A stretch of DNA of 64,000 bases from CBDAQA01 sp965198865 (GCA_965198865.1 CBDAQA010000018.1:310001-374000); one strand, 5' to 3'. Positions 49,981-57,963 are shown, numbered from the stretch's first letter. Translations and numbers: made by a program. Notes: generated from the letters alone by a model not told the origin.

Positions 49981-50137
49981 TTGTCACCACGGAGGCACGG
50001 AGGCACGGAGAAGAGAAGGAGAGTGGAACCACAGATGCACTCGGATGCACACGGATGTGACTCATCAGCCTGAGTGATCGGTATGAATCCGTGTGCATCT
50101 GTGGTTCCAGCTCTTCTCGTGTCTCCATGGTGACAAT
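49981..50137. repeat. Nested composite inverted repeat between the two GTPase genes
   Basis: The outer pair is TTGTCACCACGGAGGCACGG...GAGAAGAG with CTCTTCTCGTGTCTCCATGGTGACAA. The inner pair is GGAACCACAGATGCAC...ACGGAT with ATCCGTGTGCATCTGTGGTTCC, a diverged copy of the perfect family D element at 10009-10091. Each left arm carries an extra repeat unit. It separates two same-strand genes. Confidence 0.85.
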
Positions 50138-50140
50138 TCT

Positions 50141-51856
50141 TCATTCCAGACCAGCCAGCTCGCCGGCCAGGTTCTCCAGCCGATCCAGCACGGCCGGCGA
50201 CGGGGCCTGGCGGTTGAGCCACAGGCACGCGGCCTCGATCTGCTCGTGGGCCAGCTGGGTGAAGCGGTCGCCGATCGCGCGGTTGGTGTCGCGGGTGCGG
50301 CCGGTCACCTCGTTGCTCAGCTTCTCGGTCAGCCAGGTGGCCAGGGTGTACCCGCCGATCATCAGGCTCAGGTGGGGGAACAGCACGTGGTGGGCGACCA
50401 GCGCGATCGTCATCAGGTACGGCGCCGCCTCGGACCACTTGGTGAGCTGCTTCCCGCCGGGCAGGTGCTTGAGCAGCGTCTGCAAGATCCGCGTGTCACG
50501 CGGCGTGGCGTTCCACCGCTGCTCCAGCCATGCCCGGAGCTTCCCGATCTCCTCCTCGGCGATTGCCGCCGCGGCACCGGGGGGGAGCATCGACGCGGCG
50601 TAGGCATCCGCGTCGGCAGCGACCCACGCGCCGCCGGCGGGGTCGGTGCGGATCACGTCGTCTAGCCGGCTCCGGAGGACCGTGAACTGCTCGGCCAGCG
50701 TGGCCGCGAAGTCGGGCGGCTCGCCGGCCTTGGCCTTGTCGGCCGGGTCGATCAGGTCGGACGGCATCTGCCCCCGCATCACCCAGTCCCACGACGCCCG
50801 CGGCAGCCGCGCCAGCAGCGTCGGCACCTGGCGAACACGATCCAAGACCCGGCCCGGGCCGACCAGGTACAGCACCGAGCGCTGCTGCATGCGCCGTTGC
50901 AATCCCTGCGTGATCGGGTTCACGTCCACGCCGGCCGGGGGCGTCTCCATCGCGCGGAGGGCGGCGCACAGGCGGTCGGCGGCCACGCGGGCCTGCCGCA
51001 GCGGGGCAACCACTTGATCCGTCAATCGGCTGACCGCGTCGTTCGTGCGGTTCGTGAGTCCGACTTCGTCCGGCGTCGGCACGGGCTGGCCGAGCGCGGC
51101 TCGCAGCGCGTCCAGGTTCCCCTCCTTCGGCGGCGCGAACGCGGCGTCGTTGCGAGGCACGACGTACACCGCGGCGTCGGGCCAGTCGCGGTTGGCCAGC
51201 TGCCTCGCGAAGTCGGCGGGCGGGTTGCCGTCCTCGCACTTGTTCATCACGAAGACCGCCGGCAGGCCGTACCGCCGGGCCAGCCGGTAGTAGGGCAGCA
51301 GCTCGGTCATCTGGTACTTCTCGGGCGTGACGACGAACACCACCCGGTCGGCCCAGCGGAACGCCCGGTCGGCCTGGGCGTGGTTGGCCGGCTGGTCGCC
51401 GTCGAGGTCGGGCGTGTCGATGATCGGCGTCGGCGCGTCGGCAACCGTGGCGGCCGCGGCGACGACCACCAGCTCGTTCGTCTTGCCCCGTGGCGGCTTC
51501 CCGCCCGGCTCGTTCGCCTCGACGTGGGCGACGCCGAGCCAGCCGGTTGGCAGGTCCCTCGGATCGGACGCGACGGCCACGCAGCCGGTGGTGAACGTCC
51601 GGCGGAAGCTGGCGGCCGTCACCGTCGCGCCGACCAGCCGGTTGACCAGCGTGCTCTTGCCCGTCCCGGTGCCGCCGAGGATGACGGTGACCACCCTGCG
51701 TCCGGCCGGGGGGTGCTTCAGGCGGAACCGCAGGGCGGCCACGTCGCCGCGCCAGCGGTCGACCGGCTCCCGCGCCGCCGGCGCGAGCCCCGCCTGCACC
51801 GCCGCCACGGCGGCGTCCAACTGGTCGAGAACCGTCGAGGGATCGGTGCGGAACAC
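50141..51856 (-). CDS. Membrane-associated GTPase (first of a pair)
   Basis: 571 residues, GTG start at 51856. G1 is VILGGTGTGKSTLVNRLVG (about 59-77), G3 PIIDTPDLDGDQPAN and G4 FVMNKCEDGNP. Long helices follow, and a hydrophobic region near the C-terminus (PYLMTIALVAHHVLFP; LSLMIGGYTLATWL) would associate with the membrane. It is not close to the downstream GTPase in sequence but shares its layout, and they are in the same direction with a hairpin between. Such neighbouring pairs could act as heteromeric partners, as dynamin-like pairs do; this is inference. Confidence 0.75.
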   Translation of the reverse strand: MFRTDPSTVLDQLDAAVAAVQAGLAPAAREPVDRWRGDVAALRFRLKHPPAGRRVVTVILGGTGTGKSTLVNRLVGATVTAASFRRTFTTGCVAVASDPRDLPTGWLGVAHVEANEPGGKPPRGKTNELVVVAAAATVADAPTPIIDTPDLDGDQPANHAQADRAFRWADRVVFVVTPEKYQMTELLPYYRLARRYGLPAVFVMNKCEDGNPPADFARQLANRDWPDAAVYVVPRNDAAFAPPKEGNLDALRAALGQPVPTPDEVGLTNRTNDAVSRLTDQVVAPLRQARVAADRLCAALRAMETPPAGVDVNPITQGLQRRMQQRSVLYLVGPGRVLDRVRQVPTLLARLPRASWDWVMRGQMPSDLIDPADKAKAGEPPDFAATLAEQFTVLRSRLDDVIRTDPAGGAWVAADADAYAASMLPPGAAAAIAEEEIGKLRAWLEQRWNATPRDTRILQTLLKHLPGGKQLTKWSEAAPYLMTIALVAHHVLFPHLSLMIGGYTLATWLTEKLSNEVTGRTRDTNRAIGDRFTQLAHEQIEAACLWLNRQAPSPAVLDRLENLAGELAGLE

Positions 51857-51912
51857 GGGGCGGGATCATAGCGGGTGCGATGACAAAGTCAGACACCCGC
51901 GACGACGACCCG

Positions 51913-51993
51913 ACCCGGCCCGGCCGCTTCAGCGGGCAGGGGAGGTGCCAGTCGGTCCGCATGCACCCGCCCGCTGAAGCGGGCGGGCCGGGT
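51913..51993. repeat. Inverted repeat with CCGCTTCAGCGGGC core
   Basis: ACCCGGCCCGGCCGCTTCAG on the left (from 51913, arm to 51937) pairs with CTGAAGCGGGCGGGCCGGGT on the right (51969-51993), with a few mismatches. Each arm contains its own small hairpin (CCGCTTCAGCGG). It occupies most of the space between the GTPase gene and the next gene, both on the minus strand or ending here. Confidence 0.85.
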
Positions 51994-52002
51994 CATGCGG
52001 GG

Positions 52003-52731
52003 TCACTTCAACTCGACCGTCTTCACGTAGACGACGTCCGCCAGCTTCTGCCCGATCGTGCCCTTGTCGCGCTTGTGCAGAACCAGCGTGCGACTCTTGC
52101 CGTCGGCGGTGGTCACGTACAGCGGCGCGACGACGCCGCCGGCGATGACGGTGCCGTCGGTCAGGGTGAACTTGTACGTCTGCTCGCGGGCGGGGTAGGT
52201 GCGGCCGCTGTACACCTTGACGTCGCTGCCGCTCTCCTTGAAGTTCCACTCCGGCTCGTCGCGCTCCCACGTCACCTGCACCTGGGCCCGCGCCACCTGC
52301 GACAGCGGCACGTCCTCGTACTGCTTCTCCTGCTCCACCCAGATGCGGATCGGCTTCTCGGCCGTCGTGGCGATCTTGCCGGCGAGGACCGTGCCGTCGC
52401 TGAGCGTGACCGCGCCGTCGCGCGTCTCACCGTCGTCGGCGGCGGGCTTGAACACCGACGGCCGCGTGGCCGGCTCGGTCGTGGGATGGGGGGGCGCCGG
52501 CGCCGACAGGCCGAGGATGTCGTCGGCGGCGTCGCGTGTGGCGGGACCCGCGGCAACGCAGAGCAGCATCGCCACGGCGATGGCATGTGGCGTTCGGACA
52601 CGCGGGGGATGGATGAGCCGCGCTTGGACGTACTCCGCAGTCAGCGGATTCGCCCAGCCGATCGGTCCGCAAGGTCCGCTTACTGCGGAGTACCTCCGTG
52701 CGCGGCTCTTGATGATGTCCGTTCGCTTCAT
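52003..52731 (-). CDS. Exported protein of unknown function with a repeat inside its signal region
   Basis: 242 residues from the ATG at 52731, with GGGAG five bases upstream. Residues 8-39 are encoded by a family C inverted repeat (KSRARRYSAVSG...). The hydrophobic signal core (HAIAVAMLLCVAAGPA) follows after that. The mature region has two copies of a small beta unit (VTLSDGTVLAGKIATTAEKP and FTLTDGTVIAGGVVAPLYVT), seen in many planctomycete exported proteins. Function unknown. It is divergent from tilS with only 30 bases between start codons. No alternative start with a good binding site lies after the repeat. Confidence 0.7.
   Translation of the reverse strand: MKRTDIIKSRARRYSAVSGPCGPIGWANPLTAEYVQARLIHPPRVRTPHAIAVAMLLCVAAGPATRDAADDILGLSAPAPPHPTTEPATRPSVFKPAADDGETRDGAVTLSDGTVLAGKIATTAEKPIRIWVEQEKQYEDVPLSQVARAQVQVTWERDEPEWNFKESGSDVKVYSGRTYPAREQTYKFTLTDGTVIAGGVVAPLYVTTADGKSRTLVLHKRDKGTIGQKLADVVYVKTVELK
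52615..52708. repeat. Family C inverted repeat inside a coding sequence
   Basis: Arms 52615-52648 and 52675-52708 (34 bp, four mismatches) enclose a 26-base loop. The outer ends read GAGCCGCGC...GCGCGGCTC, as in the intergenic copy at 15282-15361 (GAGCCGGGC...GCGCGGCTC). It is read in frame near the N-terminus of the exported protein. Confidence 0.92.
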
Positions 52732-52761
52732 GGTGACTCCCGTTTTGGGCATGATACCGGC

Positions 52762-53712
52762 GTGCGTGCGATCCCGTTGCCAACCGGACGGTGGGCCGTC
52801 GGCGTCAGCGGCGGGGCGGACAGCGTTGCGCTGCTGCTCCTGGCGCGCGGCCGGCCCGACCTGTCGCTGCACATCGTCCACCTGGACCACGAGACCCGCG
52901 GCGGGGCCAGCGCCGACGACGCGGCGTTCGTGGCCGACCTGGCCCACCGGTTGGGCTTGCCGATCACCGTGGCGCGCCGGTCCGAGGTGGAGCGGGACCC
53001 GCCGCGGAACCCGTCGGCCCGGTATCGGGCAGCGCGGTTGGCGCTGTTTCGACAGGTCGTCCGCGAACTCGGATTGGACGGCGTCCTGCTGGCCCACCAT
53101 GCGGACGACCAGGCGGAGACGGTGATGCTTCGGTTGCTGCGCGGCGGCGGCCCACGGGCGATGGTGGGGATGGCCGAGCGCACGACGCTGATCCCGTTTG
53201 GCGACGGGCGAGCCGGGCCCGCCGGGCCGTCGTTAAACGTGGTGCGGCCGCTGTTGCACGTCTCGTCGCGGGAACTGCGGCAGTACCTTCGCGATCAGGG
53301 CCAAGCGTGGCGAGAGGATGCGAGCAACACCTCCGACCAGTACCTCCGCAATCGCATCCGCCCGTGGCTGGCTGGCGACGAACCATTGGCGAGCTCGCTC
53401 CGTGACCTGTCCACTTGCGCTCGCGGCGTGCGGGCGTGGCTCGACGGCCGGGCCCCGATCCTGGGCGATCGATTTGCTGTGTGGGAGCTAACCGGTATCG
53501 CCGTCCCGATCGCCCGCCACGCGGCGGGGCGGTGGTTGGTGGCCCACGGCGTGCCGGCCGACTCGGTCAGTCGATCCACGTGCGACCGGCTGGTCGCGAT
53601 GGCGACGGACGCGGCGACGCGGCACCGGCAGACGTTCCCCGGTGGGGTCAGCGTCCGCCGGTCGGGCGGGTGGTTGTCGGTCGCCAGTGGGCGGCCGCCT
53701 CCAGGTCGCTGA
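52762..53712 (+). CDS. tilS: tRNA(Ile)-lysidine synthase TilS
   Basis: 316 residues from the GTG at 52762. The PP-loop SGGADS lies at 16-21 (WAVGVSGGADSVALLLLARG). Further marks are HLDHETRGGASADDAAFVA, then LLAHHADDQAETVMLRLLRG and the region DASNTSDQYLRNRIR. TilS ligates lysine to cytidine 34 of tRNA-Ile2 so that it reads AUA. The C-terminal domain is short. Between AERTTLIPF and VVRPLLHVSS an extra stretch GDGRAGPAGPSLN is encoded by a degenerate family A repeat (53196-53238). The last 65 bases overlap the convergent gene. Confidence 0.92.
   Translation: MRAIPLPTGRWAVGVSGGADSVALLLLARGRPDLSLHIVHLDHETRGGASADDAAFVADLAHRLGLPITVARRSEVERDPPRNPSARYRAARLALFRQVVRELGLDGVLLAHHADDQAETVMLRLLRGGGPRAMVGMAERTTLIPFGDGRAGPAGPSLNVVRPLLHVSSRELRQYLRDQGQAWREDASNTSDQYLRNRIRPWLAGDEPLASSLRDLSTCARGVRAWLDGRAPILGDRFAVWELTGIAVPIARHAAGRWLVAHGVPADSVSRSTCDRLVAMATDAATRHRQTFPGGVSVRRSGGWLSVASGRPPPGR
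53196..53238. repeat. Degenerate family A element inside tilS
   Basis: GTTTGGCGACGG at the left is nearly complementary to CCGTCGTTAAAC at the right, matching the family A outer arms GTTTAGCGACGG/CCGTCGCTAAAC. The loop is short and GC-rich, so the element is either shortened or eroded. It is read in frame. Confidence 0.65.
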
Positions 53713-55198
53713 TGTACTTCCGCGTGCCCTGGAGCTGGGGGCTGAACGCGCGGGCCAATCCTTCGTCGAGCGCGCCTTCGGCCGTGGCGAAGTCGCCGAC
53801 GTCGGCGGCCGCCTCCGCCCGTGCCGACCAGCACCGCCAGTAGTCGGGGAACCGTCGGCAGGCGTCGTCCAGCACCGCCCCCCGCTCGGCCGGGCGGCGC
53901 TCCTCGCCGTCGACTTGCGCCACCAACAGGTGCAACTGGATCGAACCGGGATGGTCGCGCAGGGCACGCGTGAACAGCGCGTGCGGGTGGTTCCACTCGG
54001 CGGCCGATCGCACGGTGAGGATCGACATCGGCACCACCAGCGTCGCCAACAATACGGCCCGCGCGATCATCGGAAGGCGTGCCAGCCCGACGCCGACCAG
54101 CAGGGCGAGGAATGCCGATGGGAGGTAGATCAGTCGCTCGCCGAAAATCGTGCCGATGATCGTGGCGAGGTTGGCAACCGGAAAATAGGTGGCGGCCAAC
54201 GCTAGCAGGCAGAACAGCGCGAACCCGGCCCGTCGACGCCAGGCGACGATGGCGGCCAACAGGCCCGCGACGAGCACGCCGACCCCGAGCCAGAGGTAGG
54301 GGTCGGCCGCACGGGTGCTCGACCCGATCACGTCGCCGCCATAGTCGGGCGACAGGTGCAGCGGCCATGCGATCAGGGCGGCGTAGCGGCCGACCAGCGC
54401 GATGGGCAGCCGCCAGCGGTCGATGCCGGTGGTGAGGAACATGGGCTGGCTGGCCCGCACGAGCAGTTGGCGATCCCAGTCGAACTTCAGGTAGTGCTCG
54501 CGGATGGCCATGTACGCGGCCCAGACCCATAACAAGACGACGGCCGCCGCCCGGAGGACCGGCCGCTCCCCATCCGTCACGGGTCGAACCCACACGGCCG
54601 CCACGAACGCGGCCCAAAGGATCGGGGCGAGCAGTCCCTGCTCCTTGCACAACAGCGCGACGACGCCGCCGGCGACCACGGCAGCCGCCCGGCTCGTCGT
54701 CAGCGGTCGACGGGCGAGCAGGACGAGCGATGCCAACAGCGACACGGCGACCGAGAGTTCGGCCCGCCCGACGATGTTTGCGACGGCCTCGGCGTGCACC
54801 GGGTGGGCCGCGAACAGCAGCCCGGCACCCCACGCCGCGCCGGCCTGACCGGTGCCGCGTCGGGCCAACTCGGCGACGGCGGCGGCGGCGGCGGCGTGGA
54901 GCAGCACGTTCACCAGGTGGAACGCCCACGGCCGGTCGCCGTGCAGCCACCACTCGACGGCGTAGCTGCTCGACACCAACGGCCGATAGAGGTTGTCGAT
55001 GCCGCTGCCGTTGGCGTAATCGCGGGTCCACAGCTGCCCCCACTGCGACGTGCCGCGGACGCGGGGGTCATCTCGGACGATCGCCACGTCGTCGTAGACG
55101 TAGGTGCCGCCGAGCGTAACGGCGTACAGCAGGGCGGCCAGGACGGCGGCGGCGACGGCGGGAAGCGGGTCGCGAGGGGTCGGGCGGGCGGTGGGCAT
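53648..55198 (-). CDS. TMTC/DUF1736-like membrane mannosyltransferase-type protein
   Basis: 516 residues from the ATG at 55198. After the first membrane segment comes TYVYDDVAIVRDDPRV, then NLYRPLVSSSYAVEWWLHG and LLFAAHPVHAEAVANIVGRAEL. These are the signatures of the TMTC family (GT-C fold O-mannosyltransferases), with about ten membrane segments and FGERLIYLPSAF in place of the usual ERYLYLPS. The C-terminus has one or two tetratricopeptide-like repeats (LHLLVAQVDGEERRPAERG, AEAAADVGDFATAEGALDEG), shorter than in typical members. It may glycosylate exported proteins. It overlaps the tilS 3' end by 65 bases, convergent. Confidence 0.8.
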   Translation of the reverse strand: MPTARPTPRDPLPAVAAAVLAALLYAVTLGGTYVYDDVAIVRDDPRVRGTSQWGQLWTRDYANGSGIDNLYRPLVSSSYAVEWWLHGDRPWAFHLVNVLLHAAAAAAVAELARRGTGQAGAAWGAGLLFAAHPVHAEAVANIVGRAELSVAVSLLASLVLLARRPLTTSRAAAVVAGGVVALLCKEQGLLAPILWAAFVAAVWVRPVTDGERPVLRAAAVVLLWVWAAYMAIREHYLKFDWDRQLLVRASQPMFLTTGIDRWRLPIALVGRYAALIAWPLHLSPDYGGDVIGSSTRAADPYLWLGVGVLVAGLLAAIVAWRRRAGFALFCLLALAATYFPVANLATIIGTIFGERLIYLPSAFLALLVGVGLARLPMIARAVLLATLVVPMSILTVRSAAEWNHPHALFTRALRDHPGSIQLHLLVAQVDGEERRPAERGAVLDDACRRFPDYWRCWSARAEAAADVGDFATAEGALDEGLARAFSPQLQGTRKYISDLEAAAHWRPTTTRPTGGR

Positions 55199-55287
55199 GG
55201 GCGGTTTGCGCGGCAGTCTACCCGCCGCGGCCGCAACAGAACCCCTGCCGGGGCGTAATAGGATCGGTCCGAACGAAAAGGGAACGC

Positions 55288-56157
55288 ATGATCGCAAGGG
55301 CGCGAAACGGACGGCGGGGCTTCACGCTGGTCGAGCTGCTGGTGGTGATCGGCATCATCGCGATGCTGATCGGCATCCTGCTCCCCGCGCTCAACGGGGC
55401 CCGGCAGGTCGCCAACCGCACCAAGTGCCTGGCGAACCTGAACCAGATCGGCGTGGCCATGCTCACCTACGCCAACGAGAACCGCGGCCTGCTGATCCCC
55501 CTGGGGCCGCTGCAGGACGGAAAGGCGAACCCAATCGACCCGCTGAATCCGGGCCAGACGGGGACGGCCATCGTCGTCGCCGGCACGGTACCGCCGGTCT
55601 ACACGTACCAGACGTTGGGGACGAACGTGTACCCCTGGAGCCGGTGGCCCTGCGCCATCCTGAAGGGTGCCTACCTGGCGCCGGTGCCCATCGTCGCGCA
55701 GCAGCCGATGTGGCTCGTCGCCGAACCGCCGGGCGACCCGACCGGCGCGCTGGCCCGGCCATGGACCTCGCCGGTCATGGCCTGCCCGTCCGACCCCCAG
55801 CCGGGGGCGGCCCACTCGTACCTGTTCAACCAGCACCTGGTGTCGAACCAGACGCAGGTGCTGACCTACACCCGCCGGGCCCCGGCCGGGCAGGAGGACA
55901 CGCGGGTCGTCGTCCTGGGCGAGAAGCGGACCGGCGTGGACGACTACTACATGGAGTCCGGCGACTTCCCGATCGACGGCGTCCAGCCCAAGAGCATCAA
56001 GGTCGAGCAGTACCGGCACGGCGCCAAGCTCGGGTCGAACTACCTGTACAAGGACATGCACGCGATCGCGTCTCCCCCGGAGGCGCTGTCGGCCCAGGTC
56101 GACCCGTGGGACATCAAGCCGACCTCGACGGAGACGACCGGGACCACCGGCACGTGA
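55288..56157 (+). CDS. Pseudopilin-like protein (planctomycete prepilin family)
   Basis: 289 residues. The prepilin signal RRGFTLVELLVVIGIIAMLIGILLPAL is textbook: Gly before Phe, Glu at +5. A conserved segment after it (ALNGARQVANRTKCLANLNQIGVAMLTYANEN) and the C-terminal FNQHLVSNQTQVL...EKRTGVDDYYM are typical of the abundant planctomycete pseudopilin family (H-X9-DG class). Function of these multi-copy proteins is unclear; they would be processed by PilD-type peptidase and form short pseudopili or stay in the membrane. It is divergent from the TMTC-like gene, and a membrane protein follows. Confidence 0.85.
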   Translation: MIARARNGRRGFTLVELLVVIGIIAMLIGILLPALNGARQVANRTKCLANLNQIGVAMLTYANENRGLLIPLGPLQDGKANPIDPLNPGQTGTAIVVAGTVPPVYTYQTLGTNVYPWSRWPCAILKGAYLAPVPIVAQQPMWLVAEPPGDPTGALARPWTSPVMACPSDPQPGAAHSYLFNQHLVSNQTQVLTYTRRAPAGQEDTRVVVLGEKRTGVDDYYMESGDFPIDGVQPKSIKVEQYRHGAKLGSNYLYKDMHAIASPPEALSAQVDPWDIKPTSTETTGTTGT

Positions 56158-56212
56158 CGTGCGGGTCGGCCCAACGCAAAGTTTGATCCTGCCCTCGGCT
56201 CGGCCAACCCCC

Positions 56213-56965
56213 ATGACCACGATCGCCTCACCATCGATGTCCGCCGGCAGCGACCCGGCCCCCCGGCCGCTGCCGCTGTGGGCCAGCATCCCGATCATCC
56301 TCGCCTGCCTCGCGGCCGGGGGGACGATCATCCGGTGGTACGTGGGCACGCACCTGAAGGCCGACGAGCCGCACCTGCTCGGCGACCTGCCGGCCCGGAC
56401 GGCCCCCGTCGCCCGCGGCGGCGGCAACGGCCGGAACTGGGCCGGCTGGCTCGGCGGGGGCTCGCGCGGCATCCGTCCGACGAACGGCAACCGGGAGGGG
56501 TTCGACGCCTTCACCGAGCACGCCCGAGCCACGTACATCATCGGTGCCAAGAACGGGCCGACCCTGAGCCTCACCTACGGGCCGGACTCGGCCTACTCGT
56601 TCGTGCCCGACGACGTGCGGAAGACGGTCTACGCCGCCCAACGGCTCACGCGGGACAAGAAGTACAGCGACGCGATCAAGCTGACGTCGGCCCAGGTGGC
56701 GCAGCTCCAGCAGGACGCCCGGACGTTCATGCAGGTCGCCGCCGCCGATCGGAAGACTTTGCTGGCCGACTTCGCCAGCTACCGCGTCGCCAAGCCGACG
56801 GAGCGTGGGCCGATCCAGACGAAGCTGCTGGCCGACCTCGACGGGGTTGCGGAGCGCGGCAAGGAGCCGACCCGCGCCGCCTTCGCCGACGCCGCGACGA
56901 AGATCAACGCGATCGTGACTCCCGCCCAGTGGACGCAGCTCAAGGCGATGGGCCTGCAGCCCTGA
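56213..56965 (+). CDS. Single-pass membrane protein of unknown function
   Basis: 250 residues from the ATG at 56213; an in-frame start at 56159 is possible but less natural. One membrane segment (LWASIPIILACLAAGGTIIRWY, about 22-43) leads to a Gly/Asn-rich stretch and a helical C-terminal region. That region has two repeats on the theme 'LTSAQVAQLQQDARTFMQ' and 'VTPAQWTQLKAMGLQP', as seen in small periplasmic helical proteins. It follows the pseudopilin gene by 55 bases in the same direction and may be co-transcribed. No family recognised. Confidence 0.6.
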   Translation: MTTIASPSMSAGSDPAPRPLPLWASIPIILACLAAGGTIIRWYVGTHLKADEPHLLGDLPARTAPVARGGGNGRNWAGWLGGGSRGIRPTNGNREGFDAFTEHARATYIIGAKNGPTLSLTYGPDSAYSFVPDDVRKTVYAAQRLTRDKKYSDAIKLTSAQVAQLQQDARTFMQVAAADRKTLLADFASYRVAKPTERGPIQTKLLADLDGVAERGKEPTRAAFADAATKINAIVTPAQWTQLKAMGLQP

Positions 56966-57140
56966 CGCACGCCTCAGCGATATCCAGACCGTCGCAGCCA
57001 ACCGCGCGGGTCGCGTGGACGCCGTCCTGCTGCGCACTCGAATCGCCAGCCCCGAACTAAATTAGTTGACCCGCCTGCCCAAGTCGCGCAAATTGTCGGC
57101 TCCACAACGGATCCCAGGACCGCACAAGGAGACGTCGGGC

Positions 57141-57512
57141 ATGTCCACGATCCTCGTCGTCGATGACACCGCACTGGCCCGCGAAGCGGTGGCCAAGCTG
57201 CTGGAGCATGAGGGATTCAGCGTCCTCCGGGCGCAGCACGGCCGCGACGCATGGGCCATGATGTACGACCACACGCCCGACCTGGTCCTGCTGGACCTGA
57301 TGATGCCCGAGATGGACGGCATCACGCTGCTCCGCATGATCCGCCGCAGCGACCGCTGGGAGGGGCTGCCGGTCGTCGTCCTCACCGGCGCGTCCGACGA
57401 CCTGAAGCTGATCCAGCGTGCCCGCGAGCTGAAGATCCAGGACCTGATCCCCAAGGCCACCTTCGGCTTCGACGACCTCCTGCAGCGCGTCAAGGCCCAC
57501 CTGCCCGCCTGA
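57141..57512 (+). CDS. CheY-like single-domain response regulator
   Basis: 123 residues from the ATG at 57141. The receiver domain is complete: acidic pair in ILVVDDTALAREAV (Asp9, Asp10), phospho-acceptor Asp in PDLVLLDLMMPEMDG (about 53), Thr in PVVVLTGASDD and Lys in LIPKATFGFDDL. There is no output domain. It would relay phosphate from a histidine kinase to a partner. The bacteriophytochrome kinase 3 kb downstream carries its own receiver, so the link is only positional. Confidence 0.92.
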   Translation: MSTILVVDDTALAREAVAKLLEHEGFSVLRAQHGRDAWAMMYDHTPDLVLLDLMMPEMDGITLLRMIRRSDRWEGLPVVVLTGASDDLKLIQRARELKIQDLIPKATFGFDDLLQRVKAHLPA

Positions 57513-57624
57513 CGGCGGAAGCTCGAAGCTCGCAGCGAGCGATCAGAAATCAACGTTGATGACCAAGCGGTGCGGCGGCTTCGTCCCATTGACGGCTCAT
57601 GTCCCGAATCTGTTCGGAAGAGTT

Positions 57625-57832
57625 ATCCACGAAGGACACGAAGGGACACGAAGCAGAGCATTGTCACACCCGTATAGACGGGTTGCATCTCCGCGTGGCG
57701 GTCGCCCCGTAGGGGCACTCTTCGGATCGGCGGAGGAGTGCCCCTACGGGGCGACCGCTACGCGGCAGACGACGCTACGGACAGGTGCCACCCGCTCTAT
57801 CCTTCGTGTCTTCCGTGTCCTTCGTGGATGAC
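57625..57832. repeat. Outer CACGAAGG-type inverted repeat enclosing a family A element
   Basis: TATCCACGAAGGACACGAAG (from about 57625) is nearly complementary to CTTCCGTGTCCTTCGTGGAT (ending about 57828). Between them, 57691-57723 and 57733-57765 form a 33-bp family A hairpin with two mismatches, and a small hairpin ACCCGTATAGACGGGT lies at about 57668-57683. The whole 451-base gap 57513-57963 before nadB holds no gene. Confidence 0.85.
57691..57765. repeat. Family A inverted repeat nested in the larger element
   Basis: Arms of 33 bases (CCGCGTGGCGGTCGCCCCGT... and ...ACGGGGCGACCGCTACGCGG) with two mismatches and a nine-base loop. The core GCGGTCGCCCCGTAGGGGCA matches the element at 5331-5400, where GTTTA replaces CGCGT at the outer end. 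Confidence 0.92.
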
Positions 57833-57963
57833 TCTGTCCCCGGCCGAGCGAAACAGAATCGGTACAGGATCGTACCGCCGTGCGTTCGTTTTCGGATTTC
57901 TGGTTTGGAGCTTCGGCTTGCCCCGGCGGGTCGCCGGGCGCCCGGACCCGCTATCATCCGGGC

